Shown here: positions 57,779 through 64,000 of the stretch, one piece after another
Numbering within the stretch: position 1 is the stretch's first letter
How the letters are laid out: each line of letters begins with the position of its first letter
Assembly: GCA_021792365.1 (NCBI GenBank)
Contig: JAJYUT010000001.1
Location: forward strand, 682,001-746,000
DNA length: 64,000 bases
Source: Pseudomonadota bacterium
GTDB lineage: Bacteria > Pseudomonadota > Alphaproteobacteria > Dongiales > Dongiaceae
Reading direction: 5' to 3'
Translations under genes and position numbers: made by a program
Notes under the pieces: generated by a model
The model's database searches: none
What the model was told of the DNA's origin: nothing
The model's input: the letters and a program-made list of their open reading frames with translations, nothing else

Positions 57779-58414
57779 CTAAGGGTTCCACTTCAGGAAG
57801 CTCTCCAGGAGATCGAGCCCAACCTGCTGGCTCTTCTCGGGATGGAATTGTACGCCCAGCAGATTGTCGCGCCCGATGATCGCCGCCACCGGCCCGCCAT
57901 ACTCGATCGTCGCCAGCACATCCTGCGCACGCTCGGCGACAAAGTGGTACGAATGGACGAAATAGGCGTGATCTCCGCTTCGCGTCGCCTTCAGGGCCGG
58001 GTGCCCAACGTCGGCGAGCTCGAGATCGTTCCAGCCCATCTGGGGAATGCGCAAATTTTTGTCGGCAGGGTCCAAGACCACCACCTTGCCCTTGATCCAG
58101 TCGAGTCCGCGATGCGTGCCGAACTCGACACCGACGCTCGCCATCAATTGCATGCCGACACAGATGCCGAGGAAGGGCTTGCCCTCTTTCAGCACCGCTT
58201 CCTCCAGCGCCTCAACCATGCCAGGAAGGGAATCGAGGCCGCGCTTGCAATCGGCGAAGGCGCCGACGCCGGGCAGCACGATGCGGTCGGCCTTGCGCAC
58301 CTGGTCGGGATCGGCGGTGACGATGACGCGCGCGCCGGTTTTGGCGGCCGCGGCCAATGCCTTCTCGGCGGAGCGGAGATTTCCGGCCCCGTAGTCGACG
58401 ATCGCAACGATCAT
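57779..58414 (-). CDS. hisH: imidazole glycerol phosphate synthase glutaminase subunit
   Basis: VAIVDYGAGNLRSAEKAL; FLGICVGMQLM. Confidence 0.98.
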   Translation of the reverse strand: MIVAIVDYGAGNLRSAEKALAAAAKTGARVIVTADPDQVRKADRIVLPGVGAFADCKRGLDSLPGMVEALEEAVLKEGKPFLGICVGMQLMASVGVEFGTHRGLDWIKGKVVVLDPADKNLRIPQMGWNDLELADVGHPALKATRSGDHAYFVHSYHFVAERAQDVLATIEYGGPVAAIIGRDNLLGVQFHPEKSQQVGLDLLESFLKWNP

Positions 58415-58470
58415 GGAACGGGTCCGGGCCTAGGTGCGGATGTGGTGGTGGCGGCGGATGCGGGTCGACA

Positions 58471-59091
58471 TCACAGCGACCCTCCGAGCACGCCCTTGGT
58501 GGACGGCACCGCGTCCGACTTGCGCGGGTCGATCTCGATCGCCTGGCGCAGCGCGCGCGCCAAGCCCTTGAAACAGCTCTCGACGATATGGTGGTTGTTC
58601 TCGCCGTAGAGATTCTCGATATGCAGGGTCAGCCCGGCATTCTGCGCGAAGGCCTGGAACCACTCCTTGAACAGCTCGGTGTCCATCTCGCCGAGCTTCG
58701 GCTTGGTGAAGTTCACCTTCCAGATCAGGTATGGCCGGTTGGAGGCATCGAGCGCCACGCGGGTCAGCGTCTCATCCATCGGCACGGTGGCCTCGCCCCA
58801 GCGCCGGATGCCCTTGCGGTCGCCCAGCGCCTTCGCCACCGCCTCGCCGATGCAGATGCCGGTGTCCTCGGTGGTGTGGTGGAAGTCGATATGCAGGTCG
58901 CCCTTGGCCTTGACCGTGAGGTCGATCAGGGAATGGCGGGCAAGCTGGTCCAGCATATGGTCGAGGAAGCCGATCCCGGTCGCGATCTCCGATCGGCCGG
59001 TGCCGTCCAGGTCCACGGATGCCGCGATCTCGGTTTCCTTGGTCTTGCGCTCGACCTTGCCTTGCCGGTTTGCCTGCTGGGCCATCGCCAC
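58471..59091 (-). CDS. hisB: imidazoleglycerol-phosphate dehydratase
   Basis: [42 protein letters not shown]. Confidence 0.98.
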   Translation of the reverse strand: MAMAQQANRQGKVERKTKETEIAASVDLDGTGRSEIATGIGFLDHMLDQLARHSLIDLTVKAKGDLHIDFHHTTEDTGICIGEAVAKALGDRKGIRRWGEATVPMDETLTRVALDASNRPYLIWKVNFTKPKLGEMDTELFKEWFQAFAQNAGLTLHIENLYGENNHHIVESCFKGLARALRQAIEIDPRKSDAVPSTKGVLGGSL

Positions 59092-59253
59092 CTCTCCTCG
59101 GCCGGCCTTTTAGCAGCGAAGGACTTGGATTGCCAGGGTTACCGCCCCCTTTTTCATCAATGCCGGGCGCGGCAATTGGCCCTCCGGTCAAGCCCCGGGG
59201 CTTTCGCTGCGCTTCGGCTTGATTAGTTAACGGGAGGCGCCTATTTGAGGCCA

Positions 59254-59847
59254 ATGAGCGATGCGGACGACAGGGCCCGGCACGGGCTCGCACCCTGGCA
59301 CGGCACGACCATTCTGCTGGTGCGCAAGGGCCCCGACGTGGTGCTGGCCGGCGACGGCCAGGTCAGCGTCGGCAACACCATCATGAAGTCCAACGCGCGC
59401 AAGCTACGGCGGCTCACCAAGGGTGAGGGACGCGGCCCCGGCGGCGCGTATGAGGTCATCGCCGGCTTCGCGGGCTCGACCGCCGATGCGCTGACCCTGT
59501 TCGAGCGCCTGGAAGGCAAGCTGGAGAAGCACCCGGGGCAGCTCGCCCGCGCCTGCGTGGAGCTGGCCAAGGATTGGCGGCAGGACAAATACCTGCGGCG
59601 GCTGGAAGCCATGATGGCGGTGGCCGACAAGCAATCGAGCTTCGTGTTGACCGGCTCGGGCGACGTGCTGGAGCCGGAGGACGGGCTCATCGGCATCGGC
59701 TCGGGCGGCTCCTTCGCGCTGGCCGCGGCGCGCGCGCTCATCGACGTGGACGACATGAATGCCGAGGCGATCGCCAAGAAGGCGATGAAGATCGCCGCCG
59801 ACATCTGCATCTACACCAATCACACCGTGATCTTCGAAAAGCTGTAA
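59254..59847 (+). CDS. hslV: ATP-dependent protease subunit HslV
   Basis: [39 protein letters not shown]. Confidence 0.97.
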   Translation: MSDADDRARHGLAPWHGTTILLVRKGPDVVLAGDGQVSVGNTIMKSNARKLRRLTKGEGRGPGGAYEVIAGFAGSTADALTLFERLEGKLEKHPGQLARACVELAKDWRQDKYLRRLEAMMAVADKQSSFVLTGSGDVLEPEDGLIGIGSGGSFALAAARALIDVDDMNAEAIAKKAMKIAADICIYTNHTVIFEKL

Positions 59848-59852
59848 CGATC

Positions 59853-61214
59853 ATGAACGACATCGACCGCACGCCCAAGGAGAGCGACGCCGGGACCAAT
59901 CACGCGGGTTCGCTGACGCCGCGCGAGATCGTGCACGAGCTCGACCGGCACATCGTCGGCCAGAATGAAGCGAAGCGGGCCGTGGCGATTGCGCTGCGCA
60001 ACCGTTGGCGCCGGCAGCAGCTCTCGCCGGAGCTGCGCGAAGAGGTGATGCCGAAGAACATCCTGATGATCGGCCCGACCGGCGTCGGCAAGACCGAGAT
60101 CGCGCGGCGCCTGGCGAAGCTGGCGCAGGCGCCCTTCATCAAGGTCGAGGCGACCAAGTTCACCGAGGTCGGCTATGTCGGCCGCGACGTCGAGCAGATC
60201 GTGCGCGACCTGCTGGAGATCGCCATCCTGATGACCAAGGAGCGGATGAAGCGCCAGGTCCAGGCCAAGGCTGAGGAGGCGGCCGAAGGCCGCGTGCTCG
60301 ACGCTCTGGTGGGCGAGGGCGCGAGCGCCGACACGCGCGCCAAGTTCCGCAAGATGCTGCGCGCCGGCGAGCTCGACGACAAGGAGATCGAGCTGAAGCT
60401 GAAGGACACCGGCGCAGGCGCGCTGCCGACCTTCGAGATTCCCGGCATGCCCGGCGCTTCCATGGGCATGATCAACCTCAACGAGGTGCTGGGCAACGCC
60501 TTCGGCGGGCGCACCAAGGCGCGCCGCACCAGCGTGCGCGACGCCTACGGGCCGCTGATCGCGGAGGAGAGCGAGAAGCTGCTCGACCAGGAGAAGGTGC
60601 TGGGCGAGGCCATCCAGATGACCGAGCAGCACGGCATCGTCTTCCTGGACGAGATCGACAAGATCTGCGCGCGCTCGGAGCGCGTGGGCGCGGACGTCTC
60701 CCGCGAAGGCGTGCAGCGCGACCTGCTGCCGCTGATCGAGGGCACCACCGTCTCGACCAAGCACGGCCCGGTGAAGACCGACCACATCCTCTTCATCGCC
60801 TCCGGCGCGTTCCATATCGCCAAGCCCGCGGACCTCTTGCCCGAGCTGCAGGGCCGCCTGCCGATCCGGGTCGAGCTCGCCGCCCTGACGCGCGATGATT
60901 TGAAGCGCATCCTGACCGAGCCGGAGGCCAGCCTCATCACGCAATACATGGCCCTGCTCGGCACCGAGGAGCTCCAGCTCACCTTCACCGACGAGGCGAT
61001 CGACGCGATCGCCGACTTGGCGAGCGAGATCAATTCGAGCGTCGAAAACATCGGCGCGCGCCGCCTCCAGACCGTGATGGAAAAGCTGCTCGAGGAGGTG
61101 AGCTTCACCGCCAGCGAGAAGTCAGGGACCGCGTTCACAGTGGACGCGAATTATGTGACCGAGCGCGTCGCCCCGCTCGCGAAGAACGCGGATCTGAGCA
61201 AGTTTATATTGTAG
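59853..61214 (+). CDS. hslU: ATP-dependent protease ATPase subunit HslU
   Basis: [80 protein letters not shown]. Confidence 0.98.
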   Translation: MNDIDRTPKESDAGTNHAGSLTPREIVHELDRHIVGQNEAKRAVAIALRNRWRRQQLSPELREEVMPKNILMIGPTGVGKTEIARRLAKLAQAPFIKVEATKFTEVGYVGRDVEQIVRDLLEIAILMTKERMKRQVQAKAEEAAEGRVLDALVGEGASADTRAKFRKMLRAGELDDKEIELKLKDTGAGALPTFEIPGMPGASMGMINLNEVLGNAFGGRTKARRTSVRDAYGPLIAEESEKLLDQEKVLGEAIQMTEQHGIVFLDEIDKICARSERVGADVSREGVQRDLLPLIEGTTVSTKHGPVKTDHILFIASGAFHIAKPADLLPELQGRLPIRVELAALTRDDLKRILTEPEASLITQYMALLGTEELQLTFTDEAIDAIADLASEINSSVENIGARRLQTVMEKLLEEVSFTASEKSGTAFTVDANYVTERVAPLAKNADLSKFIL

Positions 61215-61237
61215 CGCAAGTCACCGCTGCCGCTGAC

Positions 61238-61265
61238 AAAGGCCGCCTTTTCAGGCGGCCTTTTT
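61238..61265 (+). terminator. Rho-independent terminator after hslU
   Basis: AAAGGCCGCCTTTTCAGGCGGCCTTTTT stem-loop plus T-run. Confidence 0.9.
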
Positions 61266-61305
61266 AGTTGTAGTCTACATGGTTGGCTGTACTGGGGGCT
61301 GCACG

Positions 61306-62043
61306 ATGGACAGAGCAGAAATACGCAAGGACTTTATAAGACGGCTATTTGCCGTCGCAATTAGCGTTGGCTTCGCAACGACACTCGTTCGAATGGAGTG
61401 GGTCGAGAACGGCGAATTACCTGCGGGCGCCGAGATCGACCAACTGTTCATTCTCTTTCTCGGACTAATCGTAACGGTCCTGAGTTGGGATGGATATCTC
61501 GCCTCAATTGAAAAAAAGCACTTGAACGGTGATGGGAGATTTTGGATCGATATCGCACTTGTTTTTATCTACATGTTTCTTCTGATTTCATCAAAGCAGT
61601 CAGACTTTTGGCTGTTTACACTCGTCGTCATATACGTCTTGTATGCTGCCTGGGATTTCTTGACGGTTCGAGAGCATATGGTGAGCTACAACAAGGAGCT
61701 CGTGCCAAGCATAGCTACCTCCGATTATCGTGCCTCTCTACGACAGGTTCTCAGTGTTTATGCCGATGGCTTTAGGGACCGGCCCGGTATCGATCGTGGT
61801 CCTGTAAGCACTTTAAGTTGGGCATTGTTCTTTATAGTCATTTGGCTAGTTCACAGGAGCTTACCTACTGTCGGCACTATTGGTACTTGTTTGTTTGCAA
61901 TATTTGGGCTCGCGCTCTACAGATACGACAAACGGAAAACACTGAAGGGGCAGAACGTCCGCGGATTCTCGATGCCGCGGCGCGCGTTTTTAATCATGTC
62001 TATCCTGGTGCTCTATGCGGGTGTAAGCCTATATCTGAGGTAA
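61306..62043 (+). CDS. polytopic membrane protein, hypothetical (low-GC cassette)
   Basis: About six hydrophobic segments; visibly lower GC than surroundings. Confidence 0.7.
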   Translation: MDRAEIRKDFIRRLFAVAISVGFATTLVRMEWVENGELPAGAEIDQLFILFLGLIVTVLSWDGYLASIEKKHLNGDGRFWIDIALVFIYMFLLISSKQSDFWLFTLVVIYVLYAAWDFLTVREHMVSYNKELVPSIATSDYRASLRQVLSVYADGFRDRPGIDRGPVSTLSWALFFIVIWLVHRSLPTVGTIGTCLFAIFGLALYRYDKRKTLKGQNVRGFSMPRRAFLIMSILVLYAGVSLYLR

Positions 62044-62439
62044 GCTTGAGGATTCAGCGCTATCAACAGCGGACATGAATGAAATAGGCTTTCCCTGTAT
62101 TTGAAAATATTCGATTTCGCGTTTCACGCCGCGACTGTCCTGCCAGCCGTCAATTGCGAGAACGACAATTCGCGAGCAAACCTTCATGAAGGCCTCATCG
62201 AAGCGAACCCAATAGTCCGAACCAAGAGTTCCCGCATCTCCGGCCATGACGACATCTATTGGGTGGGTCATTGTTATCGGACTGTATACTATGTGTCCGC
62301 GTCGAATCAGAGTGGCAGCCGCATGTGTCGCGAAGTTGAACCGACTCAGACGAGTCGCAGGGTCTGGATGCGTGTACGGACAAGCCAAATAAACCAGTGG
62401 CGTAAAACCGTGAGAGACATCCCTTTCAACCATTGGCAT
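62029..62439 (-). CDS. DUF1937/nucleoside 2-deoxyribosyltransferase-like protein
   Basis: LVYLACPYTHPDPATRLSRFNFATHAAATLIRRGHIVYSPITMTHPIDV..YWVRFDEAFMKVCSRIVVLAIDGWQDSRGVKREIEYF. Confidence 0.75.
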   Translation of the reverse strand: MPMVERDVSHGFTPLVYLACPYTHPDPATRLSRFNFATHAAATLIRRGHIVYSPITMTHPIDVVMAGDAGTLGSDYWVRFDEAFMKVCSRIVVLAIDGWQDSRGVKREIEYFQIQGKPISFMSAVDSAESSSLPQI

Positions 62440-62480
62440 CGAGTCCTCGATAGAATGTCCGTCTGAGCTTGGCTGTCATT

Positions 62481-63242
62481 CTAAGTTTGCGCCGTTAGAT
62501 GAAATTCAATTCCGCGCAAAAGCCTCCGAATAAACCGAGAGACTAGCGCCTCATCCGGAATGAAATACGTTCCTCCACTTTCTCTGTACTCGTAACGCTT
62601 GGAGGCATAATCGAGGCTAAGCAACGGTACTGAGGCTACATCCATCGCAGTGTTGCCAACCAAGCTGGACAAACCGCGGGCCTGAGCTTCACGCAGCAGT
62701 TTCGTGAGGTTGTGGCCAAATTTTCTCTTCAGCACGCTGGGTGATACGCCCTTCGACATCAAGAAGGCCTTCAGGCCGAGCTCGATCGATCTGCCCCAGA
62801 AAAAGCAGATCTGCACTGGATCATGAGACAACGATTCACTGGTTGTCGCGATTTGATAGAGAGATTTGGCATCCTTGAGAAAGCTTTGCGGTGTACATCC
62901 CTGATTGGCCATGATGCCGTTCCTCTCTTGAACTCCTTGGCTTGGGCGAACGATGGTCATTTTGAGTCCGAGCGCATCTACCAGCTTGCAGATCGTCTCA
63001 TAGCGCGGCTTGGAGCAAGGAGCGAGGGTCTTGTAGAGACTTTCGCGACCGAGTCCGCTGCGCTCGGCCATAGATGCGATGCCTCGCACCTTGGCAGCTT
63101 CACTCAGAGCCCTGAGGAACACGTCGGGATTCGGATCTTCCATTGCGGCCTTCAAAGACTCCTCGACGGCTATCTCGCTGTCCAAGAAGTCAGAAGCCGT
63201 GAATCGCTCGACCTTGACCTTGTTAGCTTTCGCTTTGGCCAT
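62481..63242 (-). CDS. HigA-like HTH antitoxin domain (TIGR02684-like) fused to a HEPN-like C-terminal domain
   Basis: N-term FTASDFLDSEIAVEESLKAAMEDPNPDVFLRALSEAAKVRGIASMAERSGLGRESLYKTLAPCSKPRYETICKLVDALGLKMTI; C-term FFWGRSIELGLKAFLMSKGVSPSVLKRKFGHNLTKLLREAQARGL. Confidence 0.7.
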   Translation of the reverse strand: MAKAKANKVKVERFTASDFLDSEIAVEESLKAAMEDPNPDVFLRALSEAAKVRGIASMAERSGLGRESLYKTLAPCSKPRYETICKLVDALGLKMTIVRPSQGVQERNGIMANQGCTPQSFLKDAKSLYQIATTSESLSHDPVQICFFWGRSIELGLKAFLMSKGVSPSVLKRKFGHNLTKLLREAQARGLSSLVGNTAMDVASVPLLSLDYASKRYEYRESGGTYFIPDEALVSRFIRRLLRGIEFHLTAQT

Positions 63243-63277
63243 CTAAACATGATCCTCCGCAGCAGCACCGTTCTCGG

Positions 63278-63301
63278 GTTTGTATCTAACTAGATACAAA
63301 C
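63278..63301. promoter_or_regulatory. perfect 11-bp inverted repeat with 2-nt spacer (GTTTGTATCTA-AC-TAGATACAAAC), candidate operator
   Basis: 36 bp upstream of the 62481..63242 start codon. Confidence 0.75.
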
Positions 63302-63409
63302 AGTCAAGGAGACGACAATGGGGAAGTAACTTCAGCCCGCAACGAACACTCTTGCGGAAATTCACAGAGACCGATTCTATTGATTGAGACCTGTTGCAGC
63401 TGGCGCCGA

Positions 63410-63916
63410 ATGCAAAGAGCCACGCTTATCGCACTGTTGTTTCTTGTAGGTGAGCCGACTCTGGCCCATGCCGAAAACTGGCGCATCACCACCGCCGGCT
63501 ATGGACCGGTGAAGATCGGCATGAGCGTGGCGGACGCGCAGCGGGCGCTCGGGGCGAAGCTGGTCGCCGAGGGGCCGGTAGACGATCCCGAATGCCACTA
63601 CCTGCGACCCGAGCCGACGGTAGAAGGGCTGTGGTTCATGATCTCCAACGATCGCGTGGTGCGGGTCGAGGTCAACGCGCCGGGGATCGTCACCCGGAGC
63701 GGGCTCGGCGTCGGCGACAGCGAGGAGCGCGTGCAGGAGCTGCTGCCTTCGGCCGAGGTGACGCCGCACAAATACGTCGCGCCCGACGGCAACTACCTGA
63801 CGGTATGGACGCGCGACCGCAAGGCGGCGGTCCGCTTCGAGACTTTGCAGGGCAAGGTGACCTCGTTCTACGCTGGCCAGGTCCCGCAGGTGGAATACGT
63901 GGAAGGCTGCTCCTAG
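63410..63916 (+). CDS. exported hypothetical protein
   Basis: Signal peptide MQRATLIALLFLVGEPTLAHA; ITTAGYGPVKIGMSVADAQRALG. Confidence 0.65.
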   Translation: MQRATLIALLFLVGEPTLAHAENWRITTAGYGPVKIGMSVADAQRALGAKLVAEGPVDDPECHYLRPEPTVEGLWFMISNDRVVRVEVNAPGIVTRSGLGVGDSEERVQELLPSAEVTPHKYVAPDGNYLTVWTRDRKAAVRFETLQGKVTSFYAGQVPQVEYVEGCS

Positions 63917-64000
63917 CCCCCCTCTTCCCAATCCCTAGCTTCTTTGGTTGTATGACCGGACCGGCACGCACCTGGGCGCGTGCTTGGCCGGAAGCCTCGG

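Overview
GC-rich chromosomal window, alphaproteobacterial by gene content and order. It appears to contain the replication-origin region. A candidate oriC (~24.10-24.49 kb) lies between divergent ppsR (-) and hemE (+), with many DnaA-box-like 9-mers and seven GANTC sites. About 10-12 kb to its left is a parB-parA-rsmG-mnmG-mnmE cluster with two parS-like 16-mers inside coding sequence. To its right is hemE-hemH-hemJ-rho. Other recognisable blocks: two TPR-type regulators, an EamA transporter and an RTX-repeat protein (0.5-9 kb); maf-aroE-coaE; rsmI-yraN-BON-SirB1; gshB; a histidine cluster (hisB-hisH-GNAT-hisA-hisF-hisE-HIT); hslVU. The most unusual items are: (1) a lower-GC cassette at 61.3-63.3 kb with a HigA-like-HTH/HEPN-like fusion ORF, an in-frame internal start with its own Shine-Dalgarno sequence, a perfect 11-bp inverted repeat upstream, a DUF1937/nucleoside-deoxyribosyltransferase-like gene behind it, and a convergent membrane protein; (2) a small GIY-YIG ORF bracketed by near-perfect 45-bp terminal inverted repeats (43/45 by eye), plus an apparent ORF-less relative at 23.15 kb; (3) a membrane-protein gene split by a +1 frameshift, diagnosed against a paralogous segment elsewhere in the window; (4) a degenerate second HisE; (5) a pair of small paralogs of unknown function sharing a conserved promoter block. 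All assignments come from reading the sequence and the supplied translations; no database search was run.
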